A stretch of DNA of 64,000 nucleotides from Cannabis sativa. Its lineage: Eukaryota > Streptophyta > Magnoliopsida > Rosales > Cannabaceae. How positions within the stretch are numbered: position 1 is the stretch's first letter; every line of letters starts with the position of its first letter. Below, in pieces: positions 21,039 through 31,149 of this stretch. Made by a program: the position numbers and the translations under genes. The notes under the pieces are model-generated. The model worked only from the letters and a program-made list of their open reading frames with translations, was not told the origin of the DNA and did not search any database. Location: the NCBI RefSeq assembly GCF_029168945.1, contig NC_083603.1, forward strand, positions 38,006,396 to 38,070,395. Reading direction: 5' to 3'.

Positions 21039-23265
21039 TGTAACACCCTAACTAGCATAGGCGTATTACGTGATTTTCAAACATACTCTGCAGCTCGTTC
21101 CTAATCAACGAGGTTTACGAAAAACGTGATTAATTAAAATTTTGGATTTTTAATTAAACTTGTAAAATATTTATACAAAATACTCGGGAGCCCGATTACA
21201 AAATCATTTACAAAAGTTTACTATCTATACAAAATACTTGTCGCCTAGCGACTAATTACAAAAATAGCCTTGCTGTCCCGAGGATCGTACGCTCCAGGCC
21301 TAACCGCCCCGACATGTACAATCTTCACCGGCTCGCTCTCACGGTCCATCAGCCTTAGCCTTGCCCTTACCTACACATAAACATAGCACTGTCAGTCGAC
21401 AGCTTCAGTATGAAAAGCATAATAATAAACATACATAAATCCCGAGTCATGATCAGACGCCCATACCCCTGAGCATAACCCTAACTGCCGTGTCTAACAC
21501 GATACTGAGTCCTGAACGTTCATAAGACGGTACTATTGACAAGTAACAGCCTATACTCGGTCGAACTGGTCATACTCCAGCTGCTAGTCATACTCTAGCC
21601 TGTACCGATGTGTTACAGTATCAGCCTATACTCAGTCGAACTGGTCATACTCCCGCTGCTAGTCATACTCTAGCCTGTGCCGATGTGATACAGTGTCAGC
21701 CTATACTCAGTACACTGGTCATACTCCAGCTGCTAGTCATACTCTAGCCTGTACTGATGTGACACAGTTGGATGGTTGGGAGCCAACATACATATCTAAT
21801 GTAATCTAACAGGCTTCCTAACATGAACGCTAAACATGTAATCTATATATGCATACTGTTATACTAATCTTACCTTAGTTTCGAATTCAGGTGTGCCGGT
21901 CAACCTGACTGGAACGAACTGCGCGGCGGATTACAGGCTCCTAAGCCATAACAATCACAACACTATAAGTGATACGCTAAATCACTTCTCGGGGACCTAA
22001 ACTAGGAGCTAAAAGTTTCCCTATCGATAAAAAGCATGGCAATACCCCAAACAACATAAAAACGAGGAAATCTAGGGTTCCAGAAAATTCCCCAACCGGA
22101 ATTCAGGTTCTGGAAATTCTTGAACCCCATCCGGAATTCCGGATGCACAACCGGAATTCCGGTTCCTCGCAGGCAGAACTCAAAAATTCTTAACTCTTTC
22201 AAAACAAATCCAAATCACACAAAACCTTCCAGACCTGTTCTAAACATCACATAGAAAATTTCTAAAGCAACTACACAGTCCAGAACACACATATATCAAA
22301 AATGCCATTAAAGCTCCAAGCTTTGAGTTCAAAACTCAAACTTCGTTAAATCTAACTAACATGCATCCAAATCAGTTCAAACCTACTTAAAGATGCATAT
22401 AATAACCTCTGAAAACACAAGAAATCGACCTCAACAAACACAGCAATAAAACTCACAATTTCACTTTGAAAAACCATAGCTTTTGAACTAAAATTTCTTT
22501 AACTTGAACAAGGATAACTAGCATGCATTTCAACCTCACTAACTCACCAAAATCAGCATTATAAATCACAAAACAACAACAATAACAAGCAGCAGCAGCA
22601 ACACAAAAAATAGCATGCAATACTCAATTTTCTTTCTAAAATTCAAGAAATTTAAAGAGAGAAAAAGTAAGGGCTAACCTAGCTTGGATTGAACACACAA
22701 AAATCTTGAATCCACAAAGAAAAAGGAGCAAAATCCAGCTGCTCCAAGGAGGGCCGAAAGAGAGGGAAAGAGAGAGAGCTTGAGAATTTTGGTTTTCTTG
22801 ATGTTTTTCTAACTTAGAAAATAAAAGGGGTAAATGAAATACTAACATTACAATCAGCCAATACTTAACATAATAAACATATAATTTCATCACAAAATGT
22901 CCACTAAATGACAAAATATCATTTGGGAAAAATGACCATTTTGCCCCTCCACACTAAAATAACAAAAATAACACTAAAGGGGTATTTTGGGAAATTCTAA
23001 ATTCCCGGCCAATCCCGACATTCCCAATGTCTAATAAACCGTCCCAATCTACTAATATACTAAGTTGTGATTTTACTGAGCCAAACACCGAGTTTCATGT
23101 TACCGGGCACCGGAAATGCAAACTTATGAAAATCTCTAAATGACATAAAATGCATTTCAGAATTCAATAATAACAGCATAATAATTATTTAAATAGCTAT
23201 AAATAATTTTCATAATTAAACATGATTAATTGCTAATTTCCAAATTAAACTAAGCGGTCTTTACA
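21039..23265 (-). mobile_element. G2 chromovirus 5' LTR
   Basis: It is 2,227 bp and pairs with 14802-17148. Its array (21557-21757) has three units. The middle one joins the 5' half of a unit like 15394 to the 3' half of a unit like 15496. This explains the shorter length and leaves an A-C mismatch in its outer stem. Confidence 0.92.
21557..21757 (-). repeat. G2 5' LTR array: three three-way-junction units
   Basis: Units lie at 21557-21608, 21632-21683 and 21707-21757, with the same TCATACT-loop hairpins as the other LTR. The last unit keeps TCAGTACA/TGTACTGA, and its CTAG/CTAG hairpin is intact, unlike the mutated copy at 15607-15610. Confidence 0.8.
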
Positions 23266-23740
23266 TCTGTGGCCTTTTGCCATTTGGGGCATTGACTTGA
23301 TCGGACAATTACCCAAAGGCAAAGGAGGAGTGTATTAAGCAGTGGTTGCGGTTGATTACTTCACTAAGTGGACGGAAGCCGAACCACTGCAACCATTACA
23401 TCTAAGAAAGTTCAAGACTTTGTGGTGAAGAACATAATCTGCCGATTCAGATTGTCGTACAAAATAGTTTTGGACAATAGCAAATAGTTTGACAGCCAGT
23501 CCTTCACCGATTTTTGTGCCAACCATGGTATCATCAAAAGTTTCTCCGCAGTGGCGCATCCCCAAGCGAATGGTCATGTTGAAGCAGTCAACAAGACCCT
23601 GAAGGATACACTAAAGAAAAAACTAAAGGATGCTAAAGGAAACTGGCCAGAGGAACTTCCTGAAGTTTTATGGTCGTACCGAACAACTGCGAAAACAACT
23701 GCTTGGCCGGTCACGATGTCTTAAAAAAGGCTTTATGGCC
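23266..23740 (+). pseudogene. Tat-lineage gypsy integrase, core part
   Basis: It continues the 14516-14796 integrase after the duplicated TCTGT. In shifting frames it reads FAIWGIDLIGQLPKGKGG, VDYFTKWTEAEPL, then LDNSK (a stop follows) and GHVEAVNKTLKDTLKK, then EVLWSYRTTAKTT. The three catalytic positions (D in GID, D in DNS, E in VEAV) are present, but frame changes and stops kill the gene. Sequence past about 23740 no longer resembles pol. Confidence 0.8.
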
Positions 23741-23775
23741 GGACAGATATAAAAAAAAGATCAAAGGAGAAGTGT

Positions 23776-26328
23776 TTAGACGGCTGGAGTCCCAGGTTCC
23801 TTGTACGGGTCTTCTAGGCCGGTTGGAGCTGGAGGATTTGTTGTCTGGGCGGGGGGCAAGTCAACGTTCAGAGCGGAGGTAGAAGTGGTTGCCTCGGACT
23901 CTCCATAGGCCAGTTGGGAAGCACATTACTCGAGATACATGTCTTTCGCATCGCCTAGGTAATCAAAATTTTCCTGAGAGTTAGCCTTCCAAAAGGCATA
24001 AAAACTCTCGAGATCAATTGTCTCTAAGGCATTCACCTTCCCTTTGAGCCTCTCTACCTCAGCGTTAAGATCCTCCTCCTTGGACTTCTTCTCTGCTTCC
24101 AACCTGCGGAAAACAGTTCGAAAAACATCCCTTTCTTCCTGGAGGTCGGTCACTTCTTTGTATAAGGAAGTCATGGCAGCCTCAAGTTTGTCAGAAGCCT
24201 CTAAATCCTTAGCCAGCTCAGCCAACTTCTTCTCAGCAGCAAGAAGCTTTTTGTTGACTCTACCCAGTTCCATCCGGACAGCTCCGAGTTGAACCTTGGC
24301 TTGATCAGCGTCCTTCCTGGCCAAGTCCACTTCCGCCCTCATGGTTGGACAAGACAGCATTCTTGGAGGCAGCAAACTTAGCTCGAGAATAAGTGTAAGC
24401 CATCTTCAGACCAGTCTGCACAGAGAAAAAACATTAGAATCTGAGCCAAGTAAAGAAGGATTAAAGGAAACTGTCAGGAAAGACTCGTTGTCAGCTCCGC
24501 CCAGCTGTTCATTCACCTCAGGGATACACCGATTCATGTAGTGGGTGAGCATCTCCTTGCCTCTCTTGGTCTCTAGGTGCAGCAATGGAGTCGGGGTAGG
24601 AGCCCGGATCAGCTCAGATCCGCTTTTGGCAAGCTCAGATCTACCATTCGACTGTTTGGGCTTGTCCGAGCTTCCTCCTCGAGAGACTTTAGACTTAGCA
24701 GCTCTCGGGGCAGAAGGGTCCACAACGGTTAGCTCCTCGAAAAGATCAATAACAGCTTCAACCGGTGCCCTCTCTCTGGATGGTGTTGTCTCACTGCCCC
24801 TAGACTTCTTGGCCGGAGGAGATGAGCCTGACCTTCCCCCAACTCTCTTCTTCAGAGCTTCGAGCATTTTCTGAGACATGTCTGCACGAAATAAAAGCAA
24901 CATGGTTAGAGAAAAGCACTATAAGTATGAAAGCATAATAATTAAGAAGGTCAAAAACAAGACGAAATATCTTGCGCTTCGAAAGAAATGTCTGCCTGAC
25001 CAAGACTTGAAGGCTCATCATCACCTGACAAGTCTCTTATCTCCTTTAGGACGGCTTTCCCCTTTCCTACTACAGGAGTGGATGGCCAAGCAGGTAGACT
25101 GGGCTTCCTGATTCGAATTACATGTTCAACGGGCCTGTGCTCGGCAGGAAGCTTCTTCCTCCTTTTGAGCGGAGTCGCCTGCTCCTCTTCAACCTCGTCT
25201 TCCTGCTTAGAATGCTCCTGAGCATACTGCTTTTCCCCCGCACCTCCCTTCAACTTAGCCTCACGCTTGAGTTGAATAAGTTCATCCTCCTGATGAGCTC
25301 CCTCAACCCAGCCAGCACTAGATTTCCTCTTTGTCTCCTTCCCAGGCTGAGGTATGAAATCCTTTAGGTAGAGCCCGTACTCCACAAAATTGTCCTCGGA
25401 GGTTAACAAACTGATATTATGGGCAGCACCCGGCAACTGAGTAAGCCTCTGAGCTCTATGCCTGAGAGCAAGTGTGAAGAGTGGGCGGTGATATATAGGG
25501 ATCTATTGGAACCGAGTGTAGTGGTGCCCATGCTAGCCACCATGAAATACTCGTCAACAAAGTGCCCAATTTTTACTAACAGGCTTGTCCCCAGTGCCCG
25601 TCAACCACTTGTAGTCTGACTGAGAAAAATAGAAGTACCCCGACTTGCCTTATTTGGGAGTAGACTTCAAGTCAAAAAACCAACTAACCTCATCGGGAGA
25701 AGGCATATCTAATTTCTGGGAGGCGTAGAGAATGAACAGGGCAGACAGATACTTGATGCCCTTGGGAGTGAATTGGGTTGAATAGAGACGGAAGAAGTTT
25801 TCCACCTTCGTAAAGTACGGGTGAAAAAGTAGCAATGCCCCTTGTTTAGCATGAGCACCCGACCAGACACACATCCCCCTCTCAGGGTTTGTGGCTCGAT
25901 TGTTATAGGCGGGAATGTAACAGTCTAACTCGCCCAGATAGCCACCCTGGTCGAGATCCCGTAAGCGTGCCTCGGTGACCTTGGACGGAGGGCTCACCCA
26001 CCTGGCGCCCAAAGTACCCTGCCTCCTCTGAGGAACCGCAGCAGCAAGCTCCTCAATGACGTAATCTACGCCCTCGACCAAGACGTCACTGTCAGCGTCA
26101 ACTGGCTCCCCAGGCTCATTGTATCCCCCAAAGTTTGGGGGTGCAACCTCTTCCTCTTCCTCCTCCTCGAAAGGACTACCAGGACGGACATCGCCCTATT
26201 CCTCTATCTCCTAGACCTCAACGTCCCCTTCATGATCTCCCTCCTCCTACACGGGTGGATCCTGTTCCGCACTGGGCAAGGTGGCGTGCTGAGCCACGTT
26301 AGGGTCAGATGCGTCCACTTTACGCATT
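23776..26328 (-). pseudogene. Antisense extra gene of the Tat element, decayed
   Basis: A set of minus-strand open pieces lies between the plus-strand integrase and the putative 3' LTR, all reading one way. From ATG 26328 the order is: an acidic N-terminus (EEEEEEE), a globular part (TEARLRDLDQGGYLGELD ... LLLFHPYFTKVENFFRLY ... SWFFDLKS) and YFSQSDYKWLTGTGDKPVSKNW. A Lys/Glu-rich linker and a Ser-rich part follow. A long Lys/Glu/Leu coiled coil (24375-23926) ends ELAKDLEASDKLE...AKDMYLE. The frame continues past a premature TAA to a stop at 23776. Gaps between pieces may be introns or frameshifts. The layout matches the antisense ORFs known in Tat retrotransposons, and the globular part resembles the plant 'putative gypsy type transposon' proteins as I remember them. 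Its function is unknown. Confidence 0.65.
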
Positions 26329-27018
26329 GTCTATTTGGTAAGAGCCATCATCCTATGGCTAGACGGGAACTTTGAATCAAAATGTTCGTCGCTTCAAGAG
26401 GGCAGACTAGAACAAAGATGAGGATGATCCTCGTGCAAAAGTTGAAGCAGGTCTTGGTTGATTTAGTGTTTGCTTCCCCAAAACTCACCTGGGTTCATCT
26501 ACAAAAGACAACACGCAGGATGAGTGTTTGGTCAGGATATCGAACATTAAACATGAAAATATGCCGACCAGATGTACTCAACAGATTAAAGAATAAAATT
26601 ATTTGACGAAAAGGCAAAACTCAGAAGTTTGAAATTTTCGTTAGTTAGGGCAAAAATTTCATGAAGCTTAGAATAAGCAAGATGAAAGACAGGCATTGTG
26701 CAGTTCAAAAACCAAGCATTATGAACGATGAAGTCGCATGAATCGTTACAAAGGAAAATCGTAGAGTTTCTAAACTTAGGGTTTTCTACATATCTTGTAC
26801 AGCAAAGTTAAAGTTGCATTCAGAAAATAAATGTGCAAAGTAAAAGAAATCGAGAACTTACTAAGGATCAAACGTCTGGGTTCAAGTTACCCAAAGCTGA
26901 ACGATAGTTCCCGTGAAAATTCTTCATCAAACTTGAAGCTAAAAACCACTCTTTTCGCTCTGAACTTGCTTAGCAAAGAAGGTTGGAGAAAATGAGTTTG
27001 TGAACAAATGCTCAATGG
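26329..27018 (-). promoter_or_regulatory. Leader and 5' region of the antisense gene
   Basis: No coding sequence was recognised. It lies between the TATA box at 27019-27026 and the ATG at 26328 and would be the ~650-nt transcribed leader. That is long enough for an intron, which I cannot place with confidence. Confidence 0.4.
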
Positions 27019-27026
27019 TATTTATA
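27019..27026 (-). promoter_or_regulatory. TATA box candidate for the antisense gene
   Basis: On the minus strand it reads TATAAATA in the context GCCTATAAATACC, which is a strong plant TATA box. It is oriented toward the antisense gene and away from the Tat LTR. Confidence 0.5.
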
Positions 27027-27340
27027 GGCAAACAACGAAAAGAGGTAATCATTTCAGAAACCTAAGATACCTCGGTTCCCCGAAATGCAAATATGGGAAA
27101 TCAAAAGCAATCAAGTGCAACCGTCAAAGGAGGTGAGAGAAAATCGGATTTCAAAGCATTAATGGCGTCACAGCATTTATTGGCCGAAAACAGATGGGAC
27201 GCCCAGTCAGCCTCACATCGAGTCGCGAACAGACGCGCCTACACGTGTCACCCATCTAAACGCAAAGATTGCTCAGATGAAGTCTACACGCAACTTCAAA
27301 AGTTCCATACAGACTTCGGGGCAAATATAATCCCAATTTC

Positions 27341-27378
27341 TGTACTTTGACGTTGCAGCACTCGATGGTGACACGTGG
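27341..27378 (+). mobile_element. Putative start of the Tat 3' LTR
   Basis: TGTACTTTGACG follows a G-rich tract (TTCGGGGCAAATATAATCCC), a polypurine-like context, and is succeeded by a GACACGTGG motif also seen in the Tat-type LTR at 63219. G3 is inserted 38 bases in. The boundary is an inference from context. Confidence 0.4.
27374..27378. repeat. Target-site duplication (CGTGG) left of G3
   Basis: CGTGG precedes the G3 LTR and recurs at 36580-36584 directly after it. Confidence 0.92.
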
Positions 27379-27876
27379 TGTAACGCCCTAATGCTAAGGC
27401 ACGCTACAGTGCTTTTTCAATTATTGTGCAATCTTTGCTCATTAAAGAATTTTCTCGAAAAACGTGTCAATTTAAAATTTTTATATTAATTATTAAACTT
27501 TATAATATAATAAAATATTTACATATATCGGGATCCCGTTTTCAAACTTTGTAAAATTAACTTTTCAAAATATACATTTATTACAGGTCGCACAGCAAAT
27601 AACAAAATACAAATCCCCAGATGTCCCGAGATCGAACACTCCAGGTCGCGCTGCTTTGACATGTACAATCTCACCCGAGCTCATGTTCACTCCTGTTCAG
27701 CCTTCGCCTTTCCTTTACCTACACATGAAAGTAGAAACTGTGAGTCGACAGACTCAGTAAGAAATGAATATAACATATTACATAAATTCCGGCCTGTAAA
27801 TAGGCTCCCATACACCTATCTACAGGGCTTAACAGATGAACAAGAACGTTCTAACTGCTTGTGCTACTGATCATGA

Positions 27877-28138
27877 TATCACTCCTACCAGCACTATAAT
27901 CGTGCTGTAGGACCGGCACTATGTTCGTGCCGCTATGATAGCATCAATATCATCCAAAAGTATGATTGGCCATGATATCACTCTTAACCAGTACGATGCA
28001 TGTACTGCTGAACCGACACAATGGTTGTGTCGCTATGATAGTACCAAAACATACTTTCCAGGGTGAATAACACTCTTAACCAGTACGATGCCTGTACTGC
28101 TGAACCGACACAATGGTTGTGACGTTATGATATCACCC
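27877..28138 (-). repeat. G3 3' LTR array: three three-way-junction units
   Basis: Units lie at 27877-27940, 27976-28040 and 28061-28138. Outer stems are TATCA/TGATA twice, then GGGTGA/TCACCC. Inner hairpins, all with 7-nt loops, are CAGCAC/GTGCTG and CGGCAC/GTGCCG in unit one, CAGTAC/GTACTG and CGACAC/GTGTCG in unit two, and CAGTAC/GTACTG and CGACAC/GTGACG (one mismatch) in unit three. Confidence 0.8.
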
Positions 28139-28483
28139 AAACATATACAAGGATAGACACAGCATGCATATATATATATATATCATACATATACATACAC
28201 CAAGATATTTATATCACACGTTATATTCAGTTCTTACTTGTTTTCCGAATTCAAACGTGCTGGTCGACCTAAACAGAAATCTTGTGCTAGATGGATGCCC
28301 TAATCACATTTGAAACAGGGTAAGTTACATGATTTAAACCCTAATCCCGTGAAACTCCAAACCAAAACCCTAGGTTCTGCTATGCTCTTAATGGGTTATT
28401 CTAACTCTAGAAATGGGGAAACACCCATCCAAGGCATCGAAATGGCAAAAATTGAGAAAATGAAATGCCCGGGGAACCCTGAC

Positions 28484-28534
28484 AAAACCGGCTAGCCGGT
28501 TTTTGTGGCACTGCAAACCGGCTAGCCAGTTTGC
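28484..28534. repeat. Paired palindromes in the G3 LTR
   Basis: AAAACCGGCTAGCCGGTTTT (28484-28503) is a perfect 20-bp palindrome. Ten bases later comes GCAAACCGGCTAGCC.GTTTGC, which is perfect at 35562-35583 in the other LTR. Each centre is an NheI-type GCTAGC. Confidence 0.9.
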
Positions 28535-29521
28535 ACCAGTATTCCCAAAACTTTTCATTTGTGCTCAATTCTTCACCAAATGCAATGAAACCTTCCAGAG
28601 TACCTAATAAGGGCATACACAATATATTCCAACAAATAAACCAAAGAAAAACTCAATGAATCAAGATATGCCATTAATGATCAAAGCTTTGAACTCAAAG
28701 CCCAAAGTAGCATAAAACCTATACCAACCATCAAAACCAGCCACAAGAAGCTAATACAAGCTCAATCTAACCCTAGAATTTGAACCAAACCAACATCAAA
28801 CTATAACAGCTCCTATAACACAATTTCACCATTTCAAACTAAGCAAAACTTAAAAAAAACTAAAGAGGGGTTCACTAGGGCTTACCTTAACTTGAATCTC
28901 CCAAGGTTTCCTTGCTGAAATCACCAAGAATCAGCACCCCCTTCCCTTTTTCTTGCTGCCTTCGAAGAGAGAGAGAAGAAAGAGCTTCTCTTTCAATTTT
29001 TGATACTTCCTTTATTTTTTTCCTTTTTCTTCAAATGAAAGAAATGCATTTCCTATGCATTGATTCAGCCCACAAAGAGGGCAGCTGTCACACCCTCACA
29101 CAGCCACATAAACCTCAAAAGAAAAAGACTAAAATGCCCCTAATGTAAAATTCTAGGTTATTTTCAACTTAGGGGTAAAATTGTCAAATTTCATAACCCC
29201 GCTCAAACCCGATAATTTATTTCCTCTAAAATATTTCCCACTATGAAATAAGGTTCTAAACTTACCCATGTGAGCAATCTAGCCATCCATCGCATTTTCC
29301 GTTGTCGCCGAGCAAAAATTACAAAAATAACATATTACACATATAAACTAAATAATACCCCTAGAGTTTAATAAAATCTCCGGAATTGAGAAATTATAAC
29401 TCTAATATTTATTTCTAAATATTGGGGTCCACAATTAAATTAATTCACAAATAATAATAAAATAATAAAAATTAGTGCTAATTGCTCTTACTAATCCAAA
29501 TTACTAGAGCGGTCATTACAG

Positions 29522-31149
29522 TTATCCCCCCGTTAATAGGATTTCGTCCTCGAAATCTAACCTGAATAGCTCTGGATGTTGAGTCCTCATATCTGACTCC
29601 AATTCCCAGGTGGCTTCTTCCACCTTACTTTTCCTCTAGAGCACCTTAACCAGTGCAATAGTCTTGTTCCGAAGAACCTTTTCCTTTCTATCCAAAATCT
29701 GTACAGGTTGTTCTTCATAGGTTAAGTCTGGCTGCAGTTCAAGAGCTTCATAACTCAAGACATGAGTCGGGTCTGACACGTATTTCCTTAACATAGAAAT
29801 GTGAAATACGTCATGAACAGTTGATAGTGCTGGTGGTAAGGCTAGCCGACACGCTACATGCCCGACCTTCTCAAGTATCTGAAATGGCCCAATGAACCTA
29901 GGGCTTAACTTACCTTTCTTCCCAAAGCGTCTAATACCCTTCATTGGTGAAACCCGCAAGAAAACATGTTCTCTTGCCTGAAGTATAACATCTCTACGCT
30001 TCGGATCAGCATAACTTTTCTGCCTGCTTTGAGCTGCAAGCATCCGAGCCTTGATCTTATCAATAGCCTCATTGGTCAACTGCACTAATTCTGGACCCAA
30101 GTACTTCCTTTCTCCCGTCTCGTCCCAATGAATAGGAGAACGACATTTTCTACCATATAACATCTCATAGGGAGCCATCCCTATTGTACTCTGGTAGCTA
30201 TTGTTGTGGGAGAATTCAATTAAAGGCAAGTACTTACTCCAAAAACCCTCAAAGTCCATAACACAGGCTCGTGGTAAGTCTTCCAAACTTTGAATAGTTT
30301 TTTCTGACTGACCCTCAGTCTGAGGGTGAAAGGCTGTACTGAACTTTAACTTGGTACCCATAGCCTTCTGAAGACTCACCCAAAACTTCGATGTAAACTT
30401 TGGATCCCTATCTGACACAATAGATTTAGGGGCTCCATGGAGACAAACTATCTCCTTCACATACAATCAGTGTACTGATCCACTGAATATGTAACTTTCA
30501 CTGGTAGAAAGTGAGCTGACTTTGTGAATCTGTCCACGATGACTCATACTGAATCATACATCCCCGTAGTTCTAGGTAAACCAGTTACGAAATCCATTGC
30601 AATGTCCTCCCACTTCCATTCTGGAAGTAATAAAGGTTGCAATAACCTTGCCGACCTCTGATGTTCAGCTTTAATCTGCTGGCAGGTTAAACATTTGGAC
30701 ACGTAGTTCACCACATCTCTTTTCATCCCATATCACAAAAAATAGGGTTTCAAATCCTAATACATTTTGGTGGTTCTCGGAGGCAACGAATAAGGCGTGG
30801 TATGAGCTTTATCTAGTATCTCTCTCTTAAGCTCATCAACATTAGGAACACAAACTCGAGCTTTGCATAACAACATTCCACTGTTCGAGACTGAAAAGCC
30901 TCTAGGCCGACCAGCCATTACCTCGTCTCGAACCTTAACTAGCTCGGGATCTTCCAGTTGTGCCTTTCTAATTCTCTCCAGCAGATCAGATTGAAGTGTT
31001 AAATTATGTAATTTCCTGACCACGAACTCAATTCCTGCATTAACCATTTCAGAGGCTAGTTGAGGGGCTATCATAAATGTGGTACAAATTTGCCGGGACC
31101 TTTTCTGCTTAGAGCATCGGCTACAACATTGGCTTTCCCGGGGTGACAC
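29522..31149 (-). pseudogene. G3 integrase and chromodomain, broken
   Basis: The H2C2 finger (CLTCQQIK at about 30690), the core (GLPRTTGMYDSV, SDRDPKF, QTEGQSEKT), GPF/Y (GPFQILEKVG) and the chromodomain (VEEATWELE) all appear. Lesions include frame changes near 30470-30545 and 30727-30757. A TAG at about 29637 replaces the chromodomain Trp codon, as in G1. The final stop (29522-29524) overlaps the polypurine tract, so the gene runs to the edge of the 3' LTR. Confidence 0.88.

Larger units (their letters stand above)
14802..23265 (-). mobile_element. G2: complete-ended but defective Ty3/gypsy chromovirus
   Basis: Both LTRs, an iMet-type primer-binding site, a polypurine tract and a TCTGT target duplication are present, so this is a genuine insertion into the Tat integrase gene. 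The interior is only ~3.9 kb, against ~4.9 kb in G3, because most of the reverse transcriptase and the integrase zinc finger are deleted. It cannot have moved on its own after those losses. The C-terminal chromodomain and overall protein similarity suggest the Tekay/Del group; that clade call is from memory. Confidence 0.9.
27379..29520 (-). mobile_element. G3 chromovirus 3' LTR
   Basis: It is 2,142 bp, from TGTAACGCCC to GCGGTCATTACA on the plus strand. It pairs with 34434-36579 at roughly 97-98% by eye in sampled stretches. It contains the hairpin array 27877-28138 and a 20-bp palindrome at 28484-28503. A second palindrome at 28513-28534 has one mismatch here but is perfect in the other LTR. 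Confidence 0.95.

Noticed and set aside
24044..24292. Ser/Leu-rich plus-strand ORFs opposite the coiled-coil gene (also 24545-24874, 25122-25367)
   Set aside because: They are complements of the Lys/Glu/Leu-rich antisense gene; the minus-strand frames carry the protein-like pattern.
27093..27350. 85-codon plus-strand ORF near the Tat LTR
   Set aside because: It crosses the putative polypurine tract and LTR start and shows no conserved motif; position suggests chance.
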